Positions 17,202-24,902 of a stretch of DNA of 37,463 bases are shown here, piece after piece (the first letter of the stretch is position 1; every line of letters begins with the position of its first letter). Under the pieces are notes generated by a model. That model saw nothing but the letters and a program-made list of their open reading frames with translations. It was not told the DNA's origin and searched no databases. Location: the NCBI GenBank assembly GCA_009773735.1, contig WSYG01000014.1, forward strand, positions 1-37,463, written 5' to 3'. This DNA is from Erysipelotrichaceae bacterium. Its GTDB lineage: Bacteria; Bacillota_I; Bacilli_A; Erysipelotrichales; Erysipelotrichaceae. Both the position numbers and the translations under genes were made by a program.

Positions 17202-18524
17202 CTACCTAAATCCTTTTGCATTCTTTGCCATTCTAGATACCATACGCATTTGTTCTTTGGTTTTTTCATATTGACTGATCAAGCGATTGACGTCTTGAAC
17301 ACTGACACCACTGCCTTTGGCGATCCGATTTTTGCGTGAGGCTCTTAATAAAGAGGCATCTTCACGTTCTTCCAACGTCATCGATAAGATGATGGCCTTG
17401 CTTTTAATCATGGAGGCTTTTGAATCCGCATCATTGACTTGTTGAGCCATTTGACCCATACCAGGCAACATGCTCAACATTGATTTTAAAGAGCCCATTT
17501 TAGACATCTGTGTAATTTGATCCAAAAGATCATTAAAGTCAAACTGCCCTTCCATAATACGATTGGCTGAACGTTCAAGCGAAACGGTATCGAGTTTGGT
17601 TTGAGCTTGCTCAACTAGACTTAATAAATCACCACCACCGATTAAACGACTTGCCATACGGTCAGGATAGAAAAGATCATATTCATCAGTTTTTTCACCA
17701 GTACCCACCAATTTAACATTGACTTGAGCCACCGTTTTTGCGGATAATACAGCACCGCCTTTTGAATCTCCATCAAATTTAGTTACGATCAAGCCACTGA
17801 TGTTGAGGGATTGATTAAAGGATGCGGCAACATTCATCGCGTCTTGGCCACTTAACGCATCGACTGTCAATAATACTTCAGTCGGATTGACATAAGACTT
17901 GATTTGAACAAGTTCATTCATCAACGTTTCATCGATGTGTAAACGACCAGCAGTATCGATGATGATCGTATCAACATTTTCGTTTCTGGATGCTTTTATC
18001 CCATCTTTGACAACCTGTAGCGCATTTTTTGAAGAACGATCGGTATACACTTTGACATTCAGTGAAGTCCCTAAGATTTCCAACTGATCAATCGCTGCTG
18101 GACGCATCAAATCGGCTGCGATCAAGTAAGGCTTGCGACCTTTTGATTTAAAGAAGTGGGCTAATTTAGCAGCTGACGTTGTTTTACCTGAACCTTGTAG
18201 ACCCACCAGCATCATCGTTACATGTTGCGATGCAGGATATGCAAAAGCTTCTTCAGTTGATCCCAATAGATCAACCAACTGATCATAGACAATCTTCATC
18301 AATGCTTCATTGGGTTTTAAACTGCCAAAGATTTTTTGACCAAGGGCTTCGTCTTTGATTCTATTTAAGAAAACATCGATGGCCATGGTATGAACATCGG
18401 CTTCTAAAAGGGCCACTTTAACTTCTTTAAGTAAGTTGTCTAAATGACTTTCATTGATCTTATCTGTTTTTGTTAATTTCTTAAATGCTTCACTTAAGGC
18501 AGTGGATAGACGTTCTAGTGCCAT
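17202..18524 (-). CDS. ffh: Signal recognition particle protein Ffh (SRP54)
   Basis: This GTPase subunit of SRP binds signal sequences at the ribosome and docks with FtsY at the membrane. Of 440 aa, the N domain comes first, then G with P-loop GLQGSGKTT (108-116), DTAGRLHID, TKFDGDSKGG and GTGEK, then a Met-rich M domain (MSKMGSLKSMLSMLPGMGQM) with the RNA-binding SRKNRIAKGSGVSVQDVNRLI. The usual partner ylxM, which precedes ffh in Bacillus, is missing; thiI sits eight bases upstream instead. Confidence 0.98.
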   Translation of the reverse strand: MALERLSTALSEAFKKLTKTDKINESHLDNLLKEVKVALLEADVHTMAIDVFLNRIKDEALGQKIFGSLKPNEALMKIVYDQLVDLLGSTEEAFAYPASQHVTMMLVGLQGSGKTTSAAKLAHFFKSKGRKPYLIAADLMRPAAIDQLEILGTSLNVKVYTDRSSKNALQVVKDGIKASRNENVDTIIIDTAGRLHIDETLMNELVQIKSYVNPTEVLLTVDALSGQDAMNVAASFNQSLNISGLIVTKFDGDSKGGAVLSAKTVAQVNVKLVGTGEKTDEYDLFYPDRMASRLIGGGDLLSLVEQAQTKLDTVSLERSANRIMEGQFDFNDLLDQITQMSKMGSLKSMLSMLPGMGQMAQQVNDADSKASMIKSKAIILSMTLEEREDASLLRASRKNRIAKGSGVSVQDVNRLISQYEKTKEQMRMVSRMAKNAKGFR

Positions 18525-18532
18525 GATTCCTC

Positions 18533-19723
18533 CTATAGATATGTTTCTGGTTTGGGTTCTTCAATGAGATAAGTTACTGTATCCGCAAGTGTCTTTTCAT
18601 AGATCTCTGTAAAGTCACACTTTTCTTCTTCTTTGATGACATCAGGTAACCTTGGTTTGGTGATTGGATTGGTAACACCGAAGATGGTACAGCAATCTTC
18701 ATAAGGTAAGATCGATATCGGAAAAGATTTGATCCGTTCTGCGATCTCAATAATCTCTAGTTTATCATAGGTCACCAAAGGACGCAGGATATTCATTTTC
18801 GCAACTTCTGATATGACAGCCATGGATTCCATGGTTTGAGAAGCCACTTGTCCAAGGGATTCACCGGTGATCAGAGCCAAAGCTTTGCGTTGGATTGCCA
18901 GATCTTGAGCGAATCTGACCATTTGGCGACGCATTAACGTGATCGCATATGAAGGATTGGCTTTCTGATAGATTTCAAGCTGAATGGCCGTAAATGGGAC
19001 CACATGTAGCTTAATCACAGGTTGATAAGCACATAATACCCCTAAAAGCTGTTTGACCTTTTCTAGCGATTGAGATGAGGTATAGGGAGGTGCTGCAAAA
19101 TGAACAGCTTCGATTTCAACGCCCCTTTTCATGGTCAAATATGCCGCAACCGGTGAATCGATACCACCAGAGATCAACACCATGGCTTTGGATTGTACCC
19201 CAACCGGAAAACCTTGAAGACCTTTAAAGATCTTTACTGATACATATGCTTGTTGACGATCAACTTCGATTCTGACGCGTTTCTGTGGGTTTTTAACATC
19301 GACTTTATGGGTCGTTGCCTCTAAAATAAAGTGCCCTACTTTCGCATTAAGATCCATAGAATCATAAGGCAAGTTTTTGTCTTTACGATGGGTCTCCACT
19401 TTAAACGTGCATGCTTCTTCGGTTTTCATCAATTCAACGGCAGTCTCAATGATGTCTTCCATGGCGTTTGAACATTTATGCGCTAGTGAAAATGATGCGA
19501 TCCCAAATACATGCGATAACGCGTGTGTGATTGGCTCATCAGAAGTCCCATTGAGATGTAACACAAGATGATCAAATTTAGAAAAAATCCGAATTAAAGG
19601 ATAATCCTTGAGTTTGGCTTTGATGTTGTTTTGAAGTTGTCTTACGAAATAACGTCGATTGTGCCCTTTAATGGAAAGTTCGCCGAAGCGAACGATAATT
19701 AAATCAGCGTAATGGTGATCCAT
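18533..19723 (-). CDS. thiI: tRNA 4-thiouridine synthase ThiI
   Basis: ThiI places sulfur on uridine 8 of tRNA and can also feed thiamine thiazole synthesis. Of 396 aa, it has an N-terminal ferredoxin-like and THUMP region (about 1-170), then the adenylating PP-loop SGGIDSPVAAY (185-195) and GESLGQVASQT, and LPYEDCCTIFG near the end. There is no C-terminal rhodanese domain, as in B. subtilis, where a dedicated cysteine desulfurase hands over sulfur. That desulfurase gene overlaps its start by 20 bases. Confidence 0.96.
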   Translation of the reverse strand: MDHHYADLIIVRFGELSIKGHNRRYFVRQLQNNIKAKLKDYPLIRIFSKFDHLVLHLNGTSDEPITHALSHVFGIASFSLAHKCSNAMEDIIETAVELMKTEEACTFKVETHRKDKNLPYDSMDLNAKVGHFILEATTHKVDVKNPQKRVRIEVDRQQAYVSVKIFKGLQGFPVGVQSKAMVLISGGIDSPVAAYLTMKRGVEIEAVHFAAPPYTSSQSLEKVKQLLGVLCAYQPVIKLHVVPFTAIQLEIYQKANPSYAITLMRRQMVRFAQDLAIQRKALALITGESLGQVASQTMESMAVISEVAKMNILRPLVTYDKLEIIEIAERIKSFPISILPYEDCCTIFGVTNPITKPRLPDVIKEEEKCDFTEIYEKTLADTVTYLIEEPKPETYL

Positions 19724-20858
19724 ACTTAATTAACCCTTCTTTTAAGACTTTCAATAAGCGATCTGCTTCTTCGATCGTATTGGAAGCAGAGATTCCAATA
19801 CGAATGGAACCATTAAGTCTCTCTTCGCTTAAATGCATCGCACTTAAAGTAATCGAAGCATGTTTCGTTTTACTGTTACAAGTACTTTGAGCAGAGACAT
19901 AGATCTTATGAACATTGAACCAATTCAGTAAAACTTCAGACGTAAGCGACGTGACTGAAAAATTAATGATGAAAGGAGAAACTTCATTTATCGGTGAGTT
20001 GATGATGACTTCAGGGATTTCTAATAACGAAGATCGTATGTGTTCATTCAACAATTTGACTTGTTTGAGATGACGATCAAATTCACCCAAAGATAAACGT
20101 AAGGTCTTGGCGAAAAGAATATTATTGATGGCATTGGCTGTTCCACCTCGTCTTCCAAACTCTTGTTGACCACCCGTGATCAGCGATAAGATTTTGACCT
20201 TAGGTTTGACGATCATCAAGCCTGAGCCTTTGACCCCATTGATTTTATGGGCAGACATACTGGCTGCATCCACAAACCTTAAGTCAAAAGGAATCTTACC
20301 GATGGCTTGTACTTCATCGACATGAAAATAAGCTGTTGAGTTGGCTTTTATGATCTTTGAACAAAGTTCAACCGGCATAATGGTCCCAATCTCATTGTTG
20401 ACATGCATGATTGAAACCAAGGTCGTATCCGCTTTAAGTGATGCTTTAAGTTCATCTGGTGAAATACGTCCATCTTGATCAACGCTTAAATATGTCACCT
20501 CAAAGCCAAAGTCATCTTCAAGTTGTTTAAAACTTTCTAAGACACTGGAATGCTCAACAGACGTTGTGATCAAATGTCGACCTTTATCAGCATTCGCAAA
20601 AGCTATGCCTTTAATAATTGCATTGTTGGATTCCGTTGCCCCTGAAGTAAAGGTAATCATGTCAGGTTTTACACTTAGCAGATTTGCGATGCTTTCACGG
20701 CTCTTTTCAACCATATCGGCAATAGTACGCCCTGCATCATGCAGGGCTTCTCCGTTGGCGTAATGGATGGGATACAACTCAGCTTGGGTCTTCAATACTT
20801 CAGGATGAACAGGTGTACTGGACACATGGTCAAAATAAATGGGATTAAGATTGGGCAC
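19704..20858 (-). CDS. nifZ: Cysteine desulfurase (NifZ-type partner of ThiI)
   Basis: This PLP enzyme takes sulfur from cysteine as a persulfide. Of 384 aa, it has TSGATESNNA, HVDEVQAIGK, the PLP lysine in SAHKINGVKGSG (Lys205), and the persulfide cysteine in SAQSTCNS (Cys327). It starts with GTG at 20858 after AAGGAG, inside the end of ezrA. The ezrA-nifZ-thiI order and overlap with thiI match Bacillus, so the likely role is sulfur supply for 4-thiouridine; a general IscS-like role cannot be excluded. Confidence 0.92.
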   Translation of the reverse strand: MPNLNPIYFDHVSSTPVHPEVLKTQAELYPIHYANGEALHDAGRTIADMVEKSRESIANLLSVKPDMITFTSGATESNNAIIKGIAFANADKGRHLITTSVEHSSVLESFKQLEDDFGFEVTYLSVDQDGRISPDELKASLKADTTLVSIMHVNNEIGTIMPVELCSKIIKANSTAYFHVDEVQAIGKIPFDLRFVDAASMSAHKINGVKGSGLMIVKPKVKILSLITGGQQEFGRRGGTANAINNILFAKTLRLSLGEFDRHLKQVKLLNEHIRSSLLEIPEVIINSPINEVSPFIINFSVTSLTSEVLLNWFNVHKIYVSAQSTCNSKTKHASITLSAMHLSEERLNGSIRIGISASNTIEEADRLLKVLKEGLIKYGSPLR

Positions 20859-22584
20859 TTTTGGAATTCTCCTTGATTAATTCATCATAGTTGATGGGTT
20901 GTATTTTTTCAGCCGCATTTAAAGCAACTTTAATGGCTTGGGTATAATCACCGTTTCTAAACAAGAGCTCAGCGCGAGTCAATTGGGCATCCATTTCAGG
21001 ACTGTAAACACGATATTTATTCGCAAACACGATCGTATTTTCAATCATTTCGACGGTTCCTACTAAGTTATTGACGTTGTTGTATAAGCGATATACCACA
21101 TCGATCGCATCATTGACCGTATTATTGAGCATAACTATGTTTAAAGGAACTTCATCCAACAGTTTATCAATCGAACTGATTAATCCATACGCACGGTTGA
21201 TATCCCCTTCATAGGTTGATGAAATATTAGGCAGTTTGTATTTTCGGATCTTGACTTGAACTTCATTCATGATGAGATACAGTTTAAGCAGTTGTTTTTT
21301 AGCGCGATCTTCATCATTCTTAGCTGAAGTTATGGAATCTTTTTGATGAGACAAGAGTTCATAAAGGGATCCTAAATCTTGAAGGATCTCTTTGCATGAA
21401 ACCAAAACAGAACTTTCCGGCACTGAACGCTCATCAAACAATCGTACAACTCTCAATTTGTCTTCAGTGGCCCGTTGCAGATGAACCTCATGCGTCGTCA
21501 GTGCTTCAACTAAGGTATTGACACCCAAGCGTTTTGATTCCTTTTTAGACAAAGCCAATAACGCATCAAATAAACTTTGCGTTGCTTTCAATTTATCATG
21601 AAGGGATACAAAAGCATTTTTAAGCTCAAGATGGGCTTGTTTTTCTTTTTTAAGCTGATCAAACAACTGAGTTAAACGCAGATTGTTATCTTTTAGATGT
21701 TCTTGGATGTCTTTATAAACACAGCGACTCAAGCTGACAATATCTTCTTTGGTGGTATTGGTAACCATCTCAATATTCTTTTTGACTTCTAAGTGTACCA
21801 AATATACTTTGTCATTTTTAAGTTCAGTATAAAGTTGTGCAATCTCATCGATCTGTTTGGGTATGATGCCTTTGGCCAATTGAATCAAATCAGGTAAAAC
21901 ATTATTTAAGGTATTGAGTTCCATTAGACCTGCTTCAATCTCTACGACTTTCTCTTGGGCTTTGGTGAATTCTGAAGCCATAAGCCACTCTTCAAAAATC
22001 ACAAAAACATGTTCAAGATCATCGATTTTTTCTAGAATGACTGGCCAACTGATCGTCAACTGGGCATTGCGTTGATTAAGACTGTTTTTTACATTCCTAA
22101 ATTGTTCTTTGAGTTCAGTGATTTGTGAGCGCTGGTGATTTTCTTCTTTTAAGATCTCATCCAACTTAGTGTCGAGATTTCGTGCATCCTGATCCAACTT
22201 GATGATGGCTTCTTCAAGATGTTCCAGATCTAAACGGCAATCTTTTAAATGATTGGTGAGCAGTTCATCTTCACATTCCCCTAAAACTTGGGCAATACTT
22301 TTATACCGATCCTGAATCGCATCAAAATCATTCTTAAAATCATTGGCCAATATAAACACTTCATCTCTTACTTTAGCTAAAGCCAAAGCTTTATTGACCT
22401 TAAAGGGCAAAGGCAACCCCTTTATCGCTGTATACTTCGTTTCAACCGCATGTAATCTCTTTCTTAAGTTTAGTTTACGCAATAAAAAGAACAAAATAAA
22501 AGTAAATAGGATCAAACCTAACACCAATACGAATAATTGCATTTCTTTTGACCTAAAACTATCGATAAAGGCTTGCCAACTCAT
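20845..22584 (-). CDS. ezrA: Septation ring formation regulator EzrA
   Basis: EzrA is a membrane-anchored, spectrin-like coiled-coil protein that tunes FtsZ ring assembly at mid-cell. Of 579 aa, there is one N-terminal membrane segment (about 15-35), then RKLNLRKRLHAVETKYTAIKGLPL, and the rest almost wholly heptad-like helices rich in Glu, Lys, Leu and Gln. The ATG at 22584 follows GAGGT. Assignment rests on length, topology and the conserved place between nifZ and rpsD; sequence identity in this family is always low. Confidence 0.9.
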   Translation of the reverse strand: MSWQAFIDSFRSKEMQLFVLVLGLILFTFILFFLLRKLNLRKRLHAVETKYTAIKGLPLPFKVNKALALAKVRDEVFILANDFKNDFDAIQDRYKSIAQVLGECEDELLTNHLKDCRLDLEHLEEAIIKLDQDARNLDTKLDEILKEENHQRSQITELKEQFRNVKNSLNQRNAQLTISWPVILEKIDDLEHVFVIFEEWLMASEFTKAQEKVVEIEAGLMELNTLNNVLPDLIQLAKGIIPKQIDEIAQLYTELKNDKVYLVHLEVKKNIEMVTNTTKEDIVSLSRCVYKDIQEHLKDNNLRLTQLFDQLKKEKQAHLELKNAFVSLHDKLKATQSLFDALLALSKKESKRLGVNTLVEALTTHEVHLQRATEDKLRVVRLFDERSVPESSVLVSCKEILQDLGSLYELLSHQKDSITSAKNDEDRAKKQLLKLYLIMNEVQVKIRKYKLPNISSTYEGDINRAYGLISSIDKLLDEVPLNIVMLNNTVNDAIDVVYRLYNNVNNLVGTVEMIENTIVFANKYRVYSPEMDAQLTRAELLFRNGDYTQAIKVALNAAEKIQPINYDELIKENSKSAQS

Positions 22585-22602
22585 CTTTTACCTCACGGTT
22601 TA

Positions 22603-22611
22603 ATTGTATCA
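22603..22611 (-). promoter_or_regulatory. ezrA promoter, extended -10
   Basis: TGATACAAT on the minus strand is an extended -10 box (TGn plus TACAAT at 22603-22608), 18 bases before the ezrA ATG. No clear -35 is seen. It would start the ezrA-nifZ-thiI-ffh transcript, divergent from rpsD. Confidence 0.55.
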
Positions 22612-22643
22612 TAAATGCCTTTTGGTTAGGCAGGATTTTACAT

Positions 22644-22672
22644 TTGACACAGGTGTTCATTAGTGCTAAACT
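22644..22672 (+). promoter_or_regulatory. rpsD promoter
   Basis: TTGACA (22644-22649) and TAAACT (22667-22672) with a 17-base spacer: a strong housekeeping promoter. The predicted start near 22679 gives a leader of about 150 nt. Confidence 0.82.
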
Positions 22673-22678
22673 TTATAA

Positions 22679-22831
22679 GCGTCAAACGCGGCAGACAGAG
22701 TCGTGAAGTTAAGCGTTCATCACATTTGGAAGAAAGTAAGCATGCTGCAAAGCCGAAATCTCTAAGATGAACACCCTGATCGAAGATTTGTCCCTGATGA
22801 TTTGAACATACCATTAGGAGGTAAAAACATT
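22679..22831 (+). promoter_or_regulatory. rpsD leader RNA, probable S4 autoregulatory site
   Basis: A roughly 150-nt untranslated leader precedes rpsD. GTTCATC (22715-22721) pairs with GATGAAC (22766-22772), enclosing a purine-rich loop with further pairing (GGCAG with GCTGC). In B. subtilis rpsD is monocistronic and repressed by S4 through a structured leader; this monocistronic gene has the same arrangement. Binding by S4 is inferred, not shown. Confidence 0.6.
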
Positions 22832-23455
22832 ATGTCAAGAATTAATGGACCCGTATATCGCCTGTCCAGACGTCTTCAATTCTCCGTTTTAGAAACGGGC
22901 ATTGAATTCTCAACCAAAGGCGGAAAACGCAAAGGTAGAACCACAGCACCTGGTAAAGCACCGGATAGCCGTGCGCCTAAACTGACCAATTATGGCCAAC
23001 AACAGCGTGAAAAACAAAGAATTCGTTTCATTTATGGAATCAACGAAAGACAATTCTACAACACTTTCGTCAAAGCGCAGCACATCAAGGGCAATTCTGC
23101 TCACAACTTTTTATTCTTACTAGAAAGCCGTTTAGACAACATCTGTTACCGTATGAACTTTGCGCTCACCCGTCGTGGTGCTCGTCAGTTGGTCAATCAT
23201 GGACATGTCTTGTTGGATGGTAAGAAGGCAGATATTCCTTCAATTATTGTTAAGCCAGGACAAGTCATATCGATCAAAGAAGGTAGTAAAGACATCGCCA
23301 GCATCAAAGAAGCTTTGGATGCTACAGTATCTACAAAAGCATTCGTAGAAGTCGATAAAGAAAACAAAAAAGGCAAATACGTTAGATTACCTGAACGTAA
23401 AGAATTAAACGAAGACATCAACGAAGCCTTAGTCGTTGAATTCTATAACAGATAA
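22832..23455 (+). CDS. rpsD: Ribosomal protein S4
   Basis: This primary-binding 30S protein nucleates assembly on 16S rRNA. The ATG at 22832 follows TAGGAGGT and matches the family start MSRINGPVYRLSRRLQFS; 207 aa. The N-terminal region has YGQQQREKQRIRFIYGINERQF, and the S4 RNA-binding domain is at LESRLDNICYRMNFALTRRGARQLVNHGHVLLDGK. It is a single-gene transcript in the opposite direction to ezrA, with its own promoter, leader and terminator. Confidence 0.98.
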   Translation: MSRINGPVYRLSRRLQFSVLETGIEFSTKGGKRKGRTTAPGKAPDSRAPKLTNYGQQQREKQRIRFIYGINERQFYNTFVKAQHIKGNSAHNFLFLLESRLDNICYRMNFALTRRGARQLVNHGHVLLDGKKADIPSIIVKPGQVISIKEGSKDIASIKEALDATVSTKAFVEVDKENKKGKYVRLPERKELNEDINEALVVEFYNR

Positions 23456-23465
23456 TATTACCTTA

Positions 23466-23490
23466 CCACTTCACTTGAAGTGGTTTTTTT
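23466..23490 (+). terminator. rpsD intrinsic terminator
   Basis: CCACTTCA and TGAAGTGG form an 8-bp stem with a two-base loop followed by seven T, ten bases after the rpsD stop. Confidence 0.9.
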
Positions 23491-23579
23491 ATGAAGTTTA
23501 AAAACCATCTCGTTTGAGTAACGGCTTCCGTTTTGAGGTGCTTTTTGACATATTCGCAACCCATTTAGCATAATAGTTA

Positions 23580-23723
23580 GCACGAATTCATGCACATGAA
23601 AATATCCATTAATAAAAAGGTATGAAGTGTTATATCTAGAAATTAGCATATAGATTAGCAGTTCAATTAATAGGGGTTAAATTTGTGGAATAATTCTATT
23701 CCACAGATAATCTCTGTTTTTTT
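23580..23723 (+). ncRNA. Candidate small RNA inside the element
   Basis: TTGACA (23545-23550) and CATAAT (23569-23574), 18 bases apart, could start a plus-strand transcript near 23580. About 140 nt on lie GTGGAAT/ATTCCAC (23684-23703) and ACAGA/TCTGT followed by seven T (to 23723), a plausible terminator. No coding frame of note lies between. This is a structural guess without homology. Confidence 0.3.
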
Positions 23724-23828
23724 ATGTGCGAATTGCATTGCGATTTGATGTGCGATTTCATTTTCTGTTTAGCGTTCATTCCTTTAATTAAGGCTGTGTT
23801 TTAAAGTAATGTTGATAAATAGATATTT

Positions 23829-23854
23829 AAAAGGGATTCATCAGAATCCCTTTT
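23829..23854 (-). terminator. Terminator of the flavin-reductase-like gene
   Basis: AAAAGGGATTC and GAATCCCTTTT form a perfect 11-bp stem with a 4-base loop, about 100 bases after the stop codon at 23956. The stem ends are A/T runs on both strands, so it may work in both directions. Confidence 0.75.
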
Positions 23855-23955
23855 GTTACGCAATGTAGAAAAGATACGACATAACTACCTCTAAATTTAT
23901 ATTACCTAAGTTCTACTAATTGGAATTGGCCTAACTTTATACTATACTCATTATT

Positions 23956-24606
23956 TTAGTATTCGCCCATATCTTTATGCTTTTTCAATATTGCTATCCA
24001 ATCGTGTGATTTGCCCTCAAAATTTTCTGGATTTATAGGATAATGTATATTGTAAAGGTATCCCTTTTCACCATATCTTCCTTGAATGATTTCATCCAAA
24101 TGCACTTCATCTACACAAACATTAACAACTTCTAAGCACATTAAAACGTGGGTATCTCCATCTTTTATCTCACGTTCCCACAGATAGCAACATTCTAGAT
24201 TAAGAAAACATTCTTTGATACGTGGTGCATTTATACTCGTTGCTTGTTCTGTAGTAAGTCCCGATAATGTTATTTCATCATTATCGAATCCATTGTTAGC
24301 AATTGTTGCTGTGCATTTATCGTAAATAGCAGCTGAAGGAAAGTTCAGCACTACTTCCCCTTTTTCCTTTATAGTTTGATACATGTGTCCAGATTTGTTT
24401 ACACTTGAGAGAATTGCATAAAAGCCATGATGGTTACCATTAAAACATGCCCATGATTGTAGACAAGCATTAGGCTTTCCATTAGATTTGTAGGAAGTTA
24501 CAACAAATAGTGGTGATGGTATTGCAGTTACAAAATCCATCCACGAAAAACCATAAGTTTCCATATCTTTCATCGACTTTGGTAAAGTTGAGTATTCTAT
24601 TTTCAT
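23956..24606 (-). CDS. Flavin reductase-like FMN-binding protein (element cargo)
   Basis: This 216-aa protein of the flavin reductase / split-barrel FMN-binding family shows TAIPSPLFVVTSYKSNGKPNACLQSW near the start, LSSVNKSGHMYQTIKEKGEVVLNFPS, and a C-terminal region with the ECCYLWEREI and LEVVNVCVDE strands typical of the fold. Members bind FMN and reduce flavins, or act on unknown substrates; the exact reaction cannot be given. The ATG at 24606 is preceded by CAGGATGG. It lies alone inside the inverted-repeat element, has its own promoter with a dyad and its own terminator, and is flanked by AT-rich spacer unlike the tightly packed neighbours, which suggests recent arrival. Confidence 0.8.
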   Translation of the reverse strand: MKIEYSTLPKSMKDMETYGFSWMDFVTAIPSPLFVVTSYKSNGKPNACLQSWACFNGNHHGFYAILSSVNKSGHMYQTIKEKGEVVLNFPSAAIYDKCTATIANNGFDNDEITLSGLTTEQATSINAPRIKECFLNLECCYLWEREIKDGDTHVLMCLEVVNVCVDEVHLDEIIQGRYGEKGYLYNIHYPINPENFEGKSHDWIAILKKHKDMGEY

Positions 24607-24705
24607 TAAATTTTACCATCCTGTTTTTAAATCATCATCACAACAAATTACTATTTATTGAGTTGTCTTACATCCTTCATATGTCGCATTTTGCTACAAT
24701 TGCGT

Positions 24706-24744
24706 ACCAGTTTTACTATACAAAAACAGGTATTCTGGTCTTAA
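24706..24744 (-). promoter_or_regulatory. Promoter and dyad operator of the flavin-reductase-like gene
   Basis: On the minus strand TTAAGA (24739-24744) and TATAGT (24715-24720), 18 bases apart, form a plausible promoter. ACCTGTTTT and AAAACTGGT (24723-24731 and 24706-24714) are inverted repeats with one mismatch that flank the -10 box, as a repressor operator would. The leader to the ATG is about 100 nt. No regulator gene is in the element. Confidence 0.4.
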
Positions 24745-24902
24745 AATCTGTAATTTTTGTATATGCATGTGGAACACAACTTTGAACGATGAAGTTCTTG
24801 ATTAGTATGACTGCAACTCTGTGTGCTGATACTTTAGATAAATCATAAGCGATTTTTATGCTATGCACCTTAAAACGGAAGCCGTTACTCGTTTGAGATG
24901 GT

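Larger units (their letters stand above)
23542..23955. other. AT-rich non-coding left arm of the element
   Basis: This 414-base stretch between the left inverted repeat and the cargo gene contains no convincing gene. It holds a possible plus-strand promoter (23545-23574), two adjoining hairpins ending in T7 (23684-23723) and the terminator of the cargo gene (23829-23854). Short open frames are AT-rich, lack ribosome binding sites and resemble nothing I recognise. Confidence 0.5.
23516..24890. mobile_element. Transposon-like insertion with 26-bp inverted repeats, one cargo gene and no transposase
   Basis: The ends are inverted repeats of 26 bp with one mismatch: GAGTAACGGCTTCCGTTTT then G/A then AGGTGC (23516-23541), mirrored at 24865-24890. 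Each repeat contains a small palindrome, AACGG-CTT-CCGTT. GTTT flanks both sides as a target duplication. The 1,375 bp between hold one intact gene (flavin-reductase-like, minus strand), two terminator-like hairpins and AT-rich spacer, but no reading frame resembling a transposase, so movement would need help from elsewhere. Insertion in a terminator hairpin recalls IS1182-family elements such as IS1272, known to target such palindromes; family membership here is not established. Confidence 0.7.

Noticed and set aside
23458-23649. 63-residue open frame on the minus strand across the left inverted repeat
   Set aside because: It runs through the rpsD terminator and the inverted repeat, has no ribosome binding site and resembles no protein.
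24640-24700. Possible regulator remnant upstream of the cargo gene (MRHMKDVRQLNK reading frame)
   Set aside because: Only twelve codons, with stops around it; not enough to claim a decayed regulator.
24510-24785. Plus-strand 91-codon frame over the start of the flavin-reductase-like gene
   Set aside because: It is antisense to a convincing gene and its promoter, with AT-driven composition and no recognisable domain.
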